From the NCBI GenBank assembly GCA_964545715.1, contig CAZJHX010000116.1, forward strand, positions 1-33,989: a stretch of 33,989 nucleotides of DNA. Direction: 5' to 3'. Shown in pieces: positions 17,954 through 25,434 of this stretch. The stretch is from CAZJHX01 sp964545715 (GTDB taxonomy: Bacteria > Myxococcota_A > UBA9042 > GCA-2863065). Numbering within the stretch: the stretch's first letter is position 1; every line of letters begins with the position of its first letter. Both the position numbers and the translations under genes were made by a program. The notes under the pieces are model-generated. The model saw nothing but the letters and a program-made list of their open reading frames with translations. It was not told the origin of the DNA and did no database searches.

Positions 17954-18904
17954 ATGCCAGGTGCCCAGACAGGCGAACGACGCGTCGCGGTGACCCTGCT
18001 GACGGTCGCGCTGACGATCGGCGTAATGGCCTTATTGCTGACGCGCATCGACCTCGAGGGTGTTCGGCAGAGCCTGGCCGGCGTCGACTACCGGCTGCTG
18101 GGCGTGGCGATCCTGGTGTCGCTGGGCTTGCAGACGGTGCAGACCGCGGTGGTGTTGCGGCAGACCCTGCGGGGCTTCGGGCACGAGATCTCGTTCGCGG
18201 CGTCGATGGAGACCATCGTGGGAAACCTGGCGATCCACGGTGCGTTGCCGGCGGGTACCGGCAGCGTCGTGCGGATGGCCTATCTTCGGCGCACGCATGG
18301 TGTCCAGCTGGGCGCGGCGGCGGCGGCGTTGATCTCGATTCACTGGTTCAAGCTGATCTGGCTGGTGCTCTTGTCGGCGGTCGGCTGGTGGCTGCACGGG
18401 ACTGGAGCGCGTGGGCCGGCGGTGCTCGTCAGCGCTGTACTACTGGGGATGTTGGCCGTGACCGCGGTCCTGCCACGACTGAGCCGACGTTTCGCAGGTT
18501 CACGGGGCCCCGGACGATTTGGTGACGCATTGCGCGCACTGGCAGACCTCGCTGAGCAGCTTCGACCTCGGGCGCTGTGGAAGGGCGCGCTGCAGACCCT
18601 GCCGATCATCGCCGGGCAGCTCGGCAACTTCGCCGTGCTCGTGGCGGCGCTCGGCGCGTCCGTCGATGCGACCTTGATCGTGGCCGCGTTGCCTGTGTGC
18701 ATGATCGGCGCGAAGATCCCCGTGACCTTCATGGGGATCGGCGCGCGCGAGGCGCTGGTCGTCGTGCTGATGGCCTCGATGGCTGAGCCGGGCGTGCTGA
18801 TGGCGGCCGGGCTGCTGCTCAGCCTCGTGGACCACATCATACCGGCCCTGGTGGGTACGTTGTTCACCCGGCGCTTCCTGGTCCGCCTGTTCGAGGGTCA
18901 GTAG
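17954..18904 (+). CDS. YbhN/AglD-type membrane protein (lysylphosphatidylglycerol synthase TM-region family)
   Basis: 316 residues from ATG 17954. Eight or so membrane segments carry the pattern of the UPF0104/LPG_synthase_TM family: LLLTRIDLEGVRQSLAGVDYRLLGVAIL near the N-terminus, the NLAIHGALPAGTGSVVRMAYLRR loop, and the conserved C-terminal PVTFMGIGAREALVVVLM. Members are linked to lipid or lipid-linked sugar movement across the membrane; the exact substrate cannot be read from sequence. There is no catalytic MprF-like soluble domain. Its stop overlaps the stop of the convergent GT-C-like gene by seven bases, and a shared glycolipid pathway is possible though unproven. Confidence 0.78.
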   Translation: MPGAQTGERRVAVTLLTVALTIGVMALLLTRIDLEGVRQSLAGVDYRLLGVAILVSLGLQTVQTAVVLRQTLRGFGHEISFAASMETIVGNLAIHGALPAGTGSVVRMAYLRRTHGVQLGAAAAALISIHWFKLIWLVLLSAVGWWLHGTGARGPAVLVSAVLLGMLAVTAVLPRLSRRFAGSRGPGRFGDALRALADLAEQLRPRALWKGALQTLPIIAGQLGNFAVLVAALGASVDATLIVAALPVCMIGAKIPVTFMGIGAREALVVVLMASMAEPGVLMAAGLLLSLVDHIIPALVGTLFTRRFLVRLFEGQ

Positions 18905-21066
18905 ACGTCCACGTCGTAAAGCTGCGGGCAGCTGGTCACCTCCACGGTCAGTGGAGAGGTCGCGCCCACGACCGACGCACGAAAGGCCAGGCGACTGGCG
19001 CGCATCAGCCCGGTCACCGGTGTGAGAGAGAGAACCGGACCCGCCGCTTGGCGCACGACGACCGCGCAGGGCGGAGGCCGACCGGAGTGCGGTGTGTGGC
19101 TGAACACCCTCACATCCACATTCAGGGCGGTCCGCCCGGCCGGTACGGGCACCTCGAACCGCGCGTGTGCATCACCGAACGACGTCGTGGGACCTGCGAC
19201 GGGACGCATGTCGGACCCGGCGGTGTAGGTGACAAATCGGAGCGGCCGACCCGCCACGACGACGACGCGGCTGGCCTCGACCGCGCGGCCGGCCAGCGGC
19301 TCGGACAGCGGCAGCAGCATCGCATGACGGTTGTGTGTTCGGGTGTCTGCGGCGCGGTCCACGTCGCGGGGACGCTGAGCCAGGAAGTAGGGAAAGCCCG
19401 TCTCAGGGCGGCGGCAGATCTCGCCATGCATGCGGTGACGGTCTGTGTGGGGGACGCCCGCGTCATCCACCAGCAGGCGCGCGACCTGCCTCTGCGCCAT
19501 CAATCCACACACGTCACCGGCGCCGTGGTGCGGCATGCTCGTCCCCCGCACGCCCGCGGCCAGGAGGAGCGCCAGGGCAGCCAGTGGAACCCAGCGTGAC
19601 CGCCCGCGCAGAGACCACTCCAGCCCGATGTGCGCCAGCAGGACCGCCGGAATGGCAATGACGTACACGTAGCGAGCCGTGATCGCGGTGGGGAGCAGCA
19701 GCGCAAACGGAATGCCCAGCGCCAGCCCGAGCGTCGCCAGCCGGCCCAGACCCAGCCCGGCCTCACGCCGCGCGGCGTGGACGATCCCCGCCGCGACAAG
19801 TGCCATCATCAGGACCGCCAGCGCCGCCAGGCCGACACCGCTGGAGAACAGCCCGGTGGGCGGCGCGGTGTCCCAGGTCGGCGTAAACGCCCACGCAGCC
19901 TCGCTCAGCAGCTGCGTGGGCAGCAGCTGCCGAACACCGGGCGCCTTGACCAGCGCGGTGTCCAGCGACCCGCCGTCGTCGAGGATCAGGCCGAGCAATA
20001 CCGGCATCGAGATCACCACCCCCACCGCGACAGCCGGCGCGAGAGCGGCCAGCCCCAGGCGACGACGAACAGCCAGCAGTGTGACGAGGCACAGCACCAG
20101 GAGCGGCGCCATAGATGCGTGAAGCTGTGGTGCGGCCGCGGCCCCGGCACACATCACGATCGCTGCCCAACGGCCACCTCCGGCCAGCAGCCGCGCGGCG
20201 CCGGCCCAGAAGGTCAGCGCCGCCATGGGCGCGAGCGTCGCATGCCACGCCGAGAGCATGCCGGTGAACCAGGGCCCGCTGGCCAGCAGCACCGCGGCGC
20301 CAAGCACAGCCACGCCGGGACGCACCACCGTCCGGAGAGCCACAGCGACCAGGGCCAGCGCGCCGGCGCCCCACGCGACGACGACCAGGTGCACCATCAG
20401 CGGGTCGTCCGAGACCATGACCGGCAAGGCAAAGATCAGGTACGTCAGCGACCCGAGCGACAGCGACGTGGTCTTGAGCGCCGGCCCGACGAATGGATAC
20501 CCCTGGCCGGTGACCAGCCGGACCGTCCGGGTGAGGTCGCGGTCCATGTCCATGTTGAATCCGGCCAGATGCAGGTACGACCAGGCAAACAGGGTGACGT
20601 GTACGGCCAGCACGGCCGCCAGAGCCAGTTGAGCGGCGCTCGGCCGTGGCCTGACCGGCGGCGGCTGCAGCAAGAACGCGTCGGGGCGCAGGGCGCGCGC
20701 TTCGGCACGGCGGGCGACCGAGATCGCGCCCAGCAGCACGCTGGGCACGACCACCGCCAGGACGCCGATTCGGAACAACCCCACCGAGAGGCTGGGCCCG
20801 GCGAACTGACCGTGCCCGACGAATGTTTGGACGGCGGCGCAGAGCGCAAGAGCGCCGACGGACGCCAACATGGCGCGCGGCCCCACGCGCAGCGCGATCC
20901 AGACCAGAGGCACCAGCAGCCAGGGCAGCCGCACCGGCGAACCGCGCACCATAAGGCCCAGCACACCCATAACGGCCATCGTCAGCAGGGCGAGCGCGGC
21001 CTCGGGCTTGTCGCACCCGATGAGGGGCTGCGACCACTCGCCGCGGGGCCGGTCCGGGCGTTCCAA
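18898..21066 (-). CDS. Polytopic membrane protein, GT-C glycosyltransferase-like
   Basis: 722 residues with a TTG start. About 14 hydrophobic segments fill residues 25-525, and a soluble C-terminal domain of about 190 residues follows. The first block (residues 25-120, with LPWLLVPLVWIALRVGPRAMLASVGAL) resembles a MASE1-like integral domain. After a Pro-rich linker, a second block begins with a loop FNMDMDRDLTRTVRLVTGQGYPFVGP, similar in position and character to the first periplasmic Asp-bearing loop of GT39/ArnT-type glycosyltransferases. The C-terminal domain contains paired Cys and beta-rich sequence and should be periplasmic. A transferase using a lipid-linked sugar is a reasonable guess; a pure sensor or polymerase-like protein is the alternative. 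The family assignment is tentative. Confidence 0.55.
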   Translation of the reverse strand: MERPDRPRGEWSQPLIGCDKPEAALALLTMAVMGVLGLMVRGSPVRLPWLLVPLVWIALRVGPRAMLASVGALALCAAVQTFVGHGQFAGPSLSVGLFRIGVLAVVVPSVLLGAISVARRAEARALRPDAFLLQPPPVRPRPSAAQLALAAVLAVHVTLFAWSYLHLAGFNMDMDRDLTRTVRLVTGQGYPFVGPALKTTSLSLGSLTYLIFALPVMVSDDPLMVHLVVVAWGAGALALVAVALRTVVRPGVAVLGAAVLLASGPWFTGMLSAWHATLAPMAALTFWAGAARLLAGGGRWAAIVMCAGAAAAPQLHASMAPLLVLCLVTLLAVRRRLGLAALAPAVAVGVVISMPVLLGLILDDGGSLDTALVKAPGVRQLLPTQLLSEAAWAFTPTWDTAPPTGLFSSGVGLAALAVLMMALVAAGIVHAARREAGLGLGRLATLGLALGIPFALLLPTAITARYVYVIAIPAVLLAHIGLEWSLRGRSRWVPLAALALLLAAGVRGTSMPHHGAGDVCGLMAQRQVARLLVDDAGVPHTDRHRMHGEICRRPETGFPYFLAQRPRDVDRAADTRTHNRHAMLLPLSEPLAGRAVEASRVVVVAGRPLRFVTYTAGSDMRPVAGPTTSFGDAHARFEVPVPAGRTALNVDVRVFSHTPHSGRPPPCAVVVRQAAGPVLSLTPVTGLMRASRLAFRASVVGATSPLTVEVTSCPQLYDVDVY

Positions 21067-21101
21067 GCCGCCAGCGTAGCAGGTGGTCAGCGCTTTTTGA
21101 A
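21067..21101 (-). promoter_or_regulatory. Probable leaderless promoter of the GT-C-like gene
   Basis: On the minus strand TTCAAA (21101-21096), a 17-base spacer and TACGCT (21078-21073), then six bases and the TTG start codon at 21066. No Shine-Dalgarno is visible. The -35 match is weak, but the -10 box and its distance to the start are the same as at other genes here, which also supports the unusual TTG start. Confidence 0.45.
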
Positions 21102-21164
21102 TCGGTCGGCGATGCCGGCCGGCTCAGGCGATGACCTGGCCGGCTGGTCTGATGCGACCGGGCA

Positions 21165-22391
21165 TTATTGGTTGTCCTGAATGCATCGGACGCTCATCCC
21201 CGTGCCCATGCTCCACGACGAGGCGCCGTTGGCTCCGGGCTTCTTGCTGAAGGAGTAGGCGAACCCGGCTGTGGACGTCTTGTAGGTGCCCGTCCAGACG
21301 GTCGCGATCTCGCCGGACCACTCGAACTCGCCGTACTTGCTGCGGTAGCCGCCGGGCAGGATGGCGAAGTCTGAGACGCCGCCCTCAAACAGCTCATCGT
21401 TGTCGTAGGCGGCGGTCAGGGCCTCCCACTCGGACTTGTTGGCCACGTGCCAGCCACTCGGGCACAGTCCCTGCGGCTTGCTGACGAGCGGCTGGGTCTT
21501 CGGTGTCCCCTGAGTCGCTTCGTGCCACGTGTACAGCGCGCCGTAGGTCTCGCAGTCCGCCACCGAGTCGTTGGGGCACCACTTCTCGACAACGCCATCA
21601 TTCGTGGGCTTCTGGCTGTTGAGAAGCATCTTGCCCACGCGCAGGCTCTCGGCCATCCAGCACCGTCCCTCGATGAGGATCGTGTTGTAGCTGTTGCCGT
21701 CGTCGTCCTGGACCAGCGGCATGTCCGGGCACGGGCTGATGGTGCCGGTCGTCAGCTGCCACCAGGGTCCGTCCGTGCGACCGCCGCCGGCATCGACGGT
21801 GGAGACACGCCAGACGTAGTCCGTGCGCGACTGCAGGTCCTCGACGATGAGCTCGCCTCCATCGGTGCCTTCGACCGTGGCGATCTTCTTGGCGCCTGCG
21901 GGCTCTGTGCCCAGATAGACCTCAAACGTCACGTCCGTGCCGTCCGGATCGCCGCCCGCCCAGGACAGCGTCAGCGACAGCGCCTGGCCGATCGCCCCAT
22001 CCGCCGGACCGGGCGCCTGGCTCGCAAGCGGCAGCGCATCATCGCAGGCCGGACCGTGAAAGCCGGACTCGCACACCAGCGGTGCGGGCGGCTCGGGCTC
22101 CTCGTCCGGGACCGTCTCCTCCGGCTCCTCTACCTCCGGGGCCTCCTCCTCCGGCTCTTTCTCGGCCGGCGCCTCAAACGCCGGCTCGTCCTCAGCCGCA
22201 TTCGGGACGGTGACCGCCGTGGCGGGCGGCGCCTCGACTATCTCGTCCTCGGCCTGCGGATCGTCACCGCCGCGGTCGCGTCGCCCATCGGGCGCACACC
22301 CGATGGCCACTGCCGCAAACAGCACGAAGCACAGCTGCGCGTTGAGACTCGTGAAGATGCCGCCTGGTACGTCGATAAACTTGCTCGTCAT
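21165..22391 (-). CDS. FISUMP-domain lipoprotein
   Basis: 408 residues. I start at ATG 22391 because AAGGAGG lies a few bases upstream; a longer frame from 22433 has no such site. The signal ends in an AIGC lipobox with Cys32, so the protein is lipidated. A long Glu/Pro-rich linker (about 33-112) extends from the membrane. It is followed by an EGF-like half motif (CESGFHGPAC), a fibronectin-III-like domain (about 130-212, with SLTLSWAGGDPDG and TDYVWRVSTVDAGG) and a Fibrobacter succinogenes major paralogous domain (about 218-408; YNTILIEGRCWMAESLRVG, CPSGWHVANKSEWEAL, SVRCIQDNQ). FISUMP domains are secreted C-type-lectin-like modules of unknown ligand. A surface binding role is inferred. Confidence 0.85.
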   Translation of the reverse strand: MTSKFIDVPGGIFTSLNAQLCFVLFAAVAIGCAPDGRRDRGGDDPQAEDEIVEAPPATAVTVPNAAEDEPAFEAPAEKEPEEEAPEVEEPEETVPDEEPEPPAPLVCESGFHGPACDDALPLASQAPGPADGAIGQALSLTLSWAGGDPDGTDVTFEVYLGTEPAGAKKIATVEGTDGGELIVEDLQSRTDYVWRVSTVDAGGGRTDGPWWQLTTGTISPCPDMPLVQDDDGNSYNTILIEGRCWMAESLRVGKMLLNSQKPTNDGVVEKWCPNDSVADCETYGALYTWHEATQGTPKTQPLVSKPQGLCPSGWHVANKSEWEALTAAYDNDELFEGGVSDFAILPGGYRSKYGEFEWSGEIATVWTGTYKTSTAGFAYSFSKKPGANGASSWSMGTGMSVRCIQDNQ

Positions 22392-22528
22392 TCGCCTTCC
22401 TCCTTGCAGGTGTCCCTCTCCGGGTCGGCGCACGTTTCAAGTGGTATGCCAGGCGAGCCGGTAACGACTCTGTCCCATGTTTTCCAACTGGACCCGGGAT
22501 CGGGTGTGTGGCGTTGGGACCACACCCA
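22392..22528 (-). promoter_or_regulatory. Upstream region of the FISUMP gene: sigma-54-like element and palindrome
   Basis: On the minus strand TGGCAT-N5-TTGAA at 22451-22436 has the spacing of a sigma-54 promoter but carries GA instead of GC at -12, so it is a near miss. About 90 bases further upstream, 22502-22527 is a palindrome with perfect arms GGGTGTG and CACACCC separated by 12 bases. The arms and the inner TTGGGAC resemble the palindrome at 23703-23729. This would fit an enhancer-binding-protein site. The rest of 22392-22720 holds only the coding remnant at 22508-22699. Confidence 0.35.
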
Positions 22529-22699
22529 CAGTGGTCGTCGTTGATCGACAACAGCCACTGCGACGAGTGGACCGTCGACAACCGGACGGCCTACATGTTC
22601 ATGGGCAGCGTGACCGCAACCGACGCCACGTTTACGCAAGAATGCCGGGCGCTCACCAACTGCGCGGTCGAGACATCCATCTACTGCTTCGAGCAGTAG
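22508..22699 (+). pseudogene. Remnant of a lectin-like (DUF1554-like) secreted domain
   Basis: A 63-codon frame ends in HCDEWT ... ETSIYCFEQ. The CxxWT and terminal LYC-EQ-like pattern is what I remember of the C-terminus of DUF1554/lectin-like secreted domains found in Leptospira and deltaproteobacteria. The frame is open for some distance upstream of the GTG at 22508, but there is no signal peptide, no Shine-Dalgarno and no recognisable N-terminal half. I read it as the 3' remnant of a gene whose front was lost, perhaps when the FISUMP gene's control region was formed. It could also be a chance frame or a small secreted protein. Confidence 0.3.
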
Positions 22700-22720
22700 C
22701 GGACCAGCGGCCCACGTCGA

Positions 22721-23554
22721 TCAACCGCGGCGGCGGGATGAGCGCGCAGCCGACGAGATGCGGTGGCCGGTTCGAGTCGACGTCCGGGCCGACCGGCGGG
22801 GGACCTGCACCACTACGACCGTCACATTGTCGCGGCCGCCGCGGCGGTTGGACATCTGCACCAGGGCGTCGGCCATGCCGCGCGGATCCCACTCGTTTTC
22901 GATGGCGATTCCGCGGATGAAGTGGTCGGACAGCTCGCTGGTCAGGCCGTCGGTGCACAAGATGAAGACGTCGCCCGGCCGCACAGTGTGGACTCTCACG
23001 TCCACCTTGACGTTCTCTCGATGGCCTATCGCCCGCGTGATGACGTTGCGGTACGGAAAGTGCTCCTCATCACCATCAAAGATGCCCGCTTGTCGCGCCT
23101 CATCCAGCAGGGTGTGGTCCTCGGTCAGGCGCTCCAGGCGGCGCTTGCGCACCCGATAGAGACGAGAGTCGCCGACATTTGTACTGATGCACCGGCGCGG
23201 CAGCACCTGCAGCCCCACCAGAGTTGTGGACATGCGCTGGACGTCCGCGCGACGGCGGCCGGCCTCAAAGACGGCCCTGTTGGTGAAATGGACGGCTTTC
23301 TCCAGCACGTCCGTGTAGTGGGTCACCCATTCAGGGTGATCGGGTGTAAATGCCGCGTCGGAGCGGCGGAACTCGCGGACGAATGCGGCCATAGACTCGC
23401 ACGCCATTTGGCTTGCGATGTGGCCGGCGCCGCATGACGCTACGCCGTCGGCGACGATAAAGAGGCCGGAGCGCTCGTCGGCGACAAAGTGATCCTCGTT
23501 GCGACTGCGTATGAGACCGGCATCCGTGCTGCCGTGACAAGTGACTGAGTGCAT
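22721..23554 (-). CDS. PP2C-type (PPM) Ser/Thr protein phosphatase
   Basis: 277 residues. ATG 23554 is preceded by GGGAGGT at ideal distance, so I prefer it to an ATG 18 bases upstream. The metal-binding Asp motifs of PPM phosphatases are all present: RNEDHF, VADGVA, VGDSRLYR, CTDGLT and GRDNVTVV. It therefore should be an active Mn/Mg-dependent phosphatase that reverses Hanks-kinase phosphorylation in the cytoplasm; the two kinases in this window are candidate antagonists. There is no membrane segment, and the C-terminus is a basic Ser/Arg-rich tail of about 25 residues. It is divergently arranged with the TM-helix-repeat gene and has its own sigma-54 promoter. Confidence 0.9.
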   Translation of the reverse strand: MHSVTCHGSTDAGLIRSRNEDHFVADERSGLFIVADGVASCGAGHIASQMACESMAAFVREFRRSDAAFTPDHPEWVTHYTDVLEKAVHFTNRAVFEAGRRRADVQRMSTTLVGLQVLPRRCISTNVGDSRLYRVRKRRLERLTEDHTLLDEARQAGIFDGDEEHFPYRNVITRAIGHRENVKVDVRVHTVRPGDVFILCTDGLTSELSDHFIRGIAIENEWDPRGMADALVQMSNRRGGRDNVTVVVVQVPRRSARTSTRTGHRISSAARSSRRRG

Positions 23555-23594
23555 TGGACCTCCCAAGGCCAAACCAATCCGCGCCGGTACTCAG

Positions 23595-23610
23595 AGCAAG
23601 TGCCGGGCCA
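23595..23610 (-). promoter_or_regulatory. Sigma-54 promoter of the PP2C phosphatase gene
   Basis: On the minus strand TGGCCC-N5-TTGCT, one base from the TGGCAC-N5-TTGCT consensus, with GG and GC at the correct spacing for -24 and -12. The start of transcription would fall near 23584, leaving a 30-base leader that contains the strong Shine-Dalgarno of the phosphatase gene. Confidence 0.65.
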
Positions 23611-23672
23611 CTTCCCGCCAAAGCGCGTGCCGAGCTGCTTTTCACCCGTATCGGACCCGCCTGCGAAACCCG

Positions 23673-23699
23673 AGGTGTGGCACGCTCCACGACACTTTT
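23673..23699. promoter_or_regulatory. Degenerate second enhancer-like site
   Basis: AGGTGTGGCAC, five bases, then ACGACACTTTT. It matches the perfect palindrome at 23703-23729 at 16 of 27 positions, including the AGGTGTG and GACAC blocks. Its offset from that palindrome is exactly 30 bp, about three helical turns, as often seen for paired activator dimers upstream of sigma-54 promoters. Confidence 0.45.
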
Positions 23700-23702
23700 G
23701 GC

Positions 23703-23729
23703 AGGTGTGTCCCGGATTGGGACACACCT
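23703..23729. promoter_or_regulatory. Perfect palindrome, likely enhancer (activator-binding) site between divergent sigma-54 promoters
   Basis: Arms AGGTGTGTCCC and GGGACACACCT, 11 bases each with no mismatch, around the five-base spacer GGATT. No T tract follows on either strand, which argues against a terminator. Its centre is about 121 bp upstream of the predicted TM-helix gene start point and about 132 bp upstream of the phosphatase start point. Both distances are typical for sigma-54 enhancer-binding proteins. Confidence 0.65.
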
Positions 23730-23810
23730 CATCGTCATGGGACGTCGCGGAATGTGACTCACTTGTGCTCGTGGTGCGGCAGCTGGGTCGCAGCCCCTCG
23801 TTCAGCGTGC

Positions 23811-23826
23811 TGGCACGAATGGTGCG
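23811..23826 (+). promoter_or_regulatory. Sigma-54 promoter of the TM-helix-repeat gene
   Basis: TGGCAC-N5-GTGCG, with the perfect -24 element TGGCAC and the GC of the -12 element in exact register. The start of transcription would be near 23837, giving a leader of about 40 bases with GGGAG seven bases before ATG 23878. Confidence 0.6.
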
Positions 23827-23877
23827 ACGCAAGGGGCGACAACACCGTAGCCGGCTCTGGCCGGAGGGAGAACTTCG

Positions 23878-25434
23878 ATGACCGAACAGCTAATTCAACT
23901 CGGCATGAAAGCCGGACTGGCCCTTGCTCTGGCTCTTGCGGGGTATGTGGCCGCAAAGTACATCGCTTCCCTCGTCTATCGAGCGCTCAAGCGCACGGAG
24001 CTGGACAATAAGCTCGGCGACATGGTCGGCCTGAAGTCGGCGGAAGGGGACCGAATCGAACGCGCCGCCCAGAAGATCACCTTCTATCTGATCATGGCGA
24101 TGGTCCTGGTTGCGGTGCTCGACTTTGCCGGGCTCAGCCAGGCGGCCGGCCCCATCTCCCTGCTGTTGACATCATTGCTGGCAGCGGTCATTCCCATCGC
24201 CAAGGCGACAGCCATCGTAGGTATCGCGTGGCTCATCGCGCGCGGTCTGCGGAGTCTCGCGACCAGGGGGCTCGCGAAAACGGCCCTGGACCAAAAGCTG
24301 AGCGAGTGGAGCGCAACCGAGCGGTCGACCGACGGCAAATCCGGGTTCTCCGCCGGTGTCGGCACGTTTTTGTATTGGCTGGTCCTCTTCTTCGGCATCA
24401 CGGCCGGCATGGAGGCCCTCGGTATCTCGTCGATGGTCGCCCCCCTCACCGGCCTCGCCGGCAAAGCGATGGGCATGCTCCCGGCGCTGTTCGTGGCGGG
24501 GATCATCGCCGCTGTCGGCTGGTTCGGCGGAAAATTCATCGGCAAGGTCGTCACCAACCTGCTGGCGTCGGCCGGGCTCGATGAGGCGATGGCCAAGATC
24601 AAGCTCGATCAGCTCTTCGCCAAGCGCCCGGCGAGCGCCGTCGGCGGCATGATCATCGCCGCGTTCGTAATGCTGCAGGCTGGGATCGCGGCGCTGGACA
24701 AGCTCGGCATCGAGGCGCTCAGTGGGCCACTCACGGCCATGATGGCCACATTCTGGGCCGTCATCCCGGCGGCAGCCGTCGCCGCGATCATCGTTGCGGT
24801 CGGCATCGTCGTGGCGCGCATCGTCCGCGACGTGCTCAGCAATGTCCTGGAGAGCATCGGCTTCGACGGACTGCTCGGCAAGCTGGGTCTGGCCGACCTC
24901 GAGACCAAGAGCGAGAAGCTCAAGACGCCCAGCCTGCTGGTCGGCCGCATCGCCTACGTCGCAGTTGTGCTGGTCGCCGCGGTGCAGGCGCTGAACACGC
25001 TTGGCCTGGGCTCCTTCGGTGCGTACATCGAGACGCTCCTGGCCTACGCCGTTCAAAACGTCCTGCCCGCGATCATCATCGTCGGCCTGGCCTTCGGGCT
25101 TGGCGGCTTTGTGCGCGAGCTGATCGCGTCGACCGACGACGACGAAGAGCGCCAGTGGTTGGCCTCCATGGCCCGCTACGCCATCCTGGTGTTCGCGTTC
25201 ACGATGGCGCTCCATCAGCTGGACGTCGCGCAAACGTTCGTCACCACAGCCTTTGCGCTGGCGTTCGGCGCCGTCTGCCTGGCGGGCGCGCTCGCGTTCG
25301 GACTCGGCGGCCGCGACGTAGCGGGCAAGATCGTGGCCCAGCGCTACGACAAGGCCACACGCGGCCCCCGCAGCCCCGGTGCCGACGGCCCGCTGAGCGG
25401 CGCCATGCACGCCGCGGACAAGCGCGACGACTAG
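23878..25434 (+). CDS. Membrane protein of repeated conserved TM helices, related to mechanosensitive-channel N-terminal regions
   Basis: 518 residues, ATG with GGGAG upstream. The protein is a chain of hydrophobic helices, each followed by an amphipathic segment of the form lxsxGLDxxLxxL. Examples are VYRALKRTELDNKLGDMVGL, LATRGLAKTALDQKLSEW, LLASAGLDEAMAKIKLDQLF and VLESIGFDGLLGKLGLADLE. This is the 'conserved TM helix' repeat found at the N-terminus of some MscS-like channels, here in about four or five copies. The MscS pore helix and beta domain are absent, so channel activity cannot be assumed. The C-terminus is a short charged tail. Sigma-54 control with the phosphatase suggests a role in an induced envelope or osmotic response; this is inference. 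Its stop shares CTAG with the convergent pseudogene. Confidence 0.75.
   Translation: MTEQLIQLGMKAGLALALALAGYVAAKYIASLVYRALKRTELDNKLGDMVGLKSAEGDRIERAAQKITFYLIMAMVLVAVLDFAGLSQAAGPISLLLTSLLAAVIPIAKATAIVGIAWLIARGLRSLATRGLAKTALDQKLSEWSATERSTDGKSGFSAGVGTFLYWLVLFFGITAGMEALGISSMVAPLTGLAGKAMGMLPALFVAGIIAAVGWFGGKFIGKVVTNLLASAGLDEAMAKIKLDQLFAKRPASAVGGMIIAAFVMLQAGIAALDKLGIEALSGPLTAMMATFWAVIPAAAVAAIIVAVGIVVARIVRDVLSNVLESIGFDGLLGKLGLADLETKSEKLKTPSLLVGRIAYVAVVLVAAVQALNTLGLGSFGAYIETLLAYAVQNVLPAIIIVGLAFGLGGFVRELIASTDDDEERQWLASMARYAILVFAFTMALHQLDVAQTFVTTAFALAFGAVCLAGALAFGLGGRDVAGKIVAQRYDKATRGPRSPGADGPLSGAMHAADKRDD

Noticed and set aside
19630..21180. Plus-strand frame of 516 codons opposite the GT-C-like gene
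   Set aside because: Its translation is Arg/Gln/His-rich with no hydrophobic or domain pattern, the usual look of an antisense shadow of a membrane-protein gene.
23703..23729. Palindrome read as an intrinsic terminator
   Set aside because: It lies between divergent gene starts, not after a gene end, and no T tract follows on either strand.
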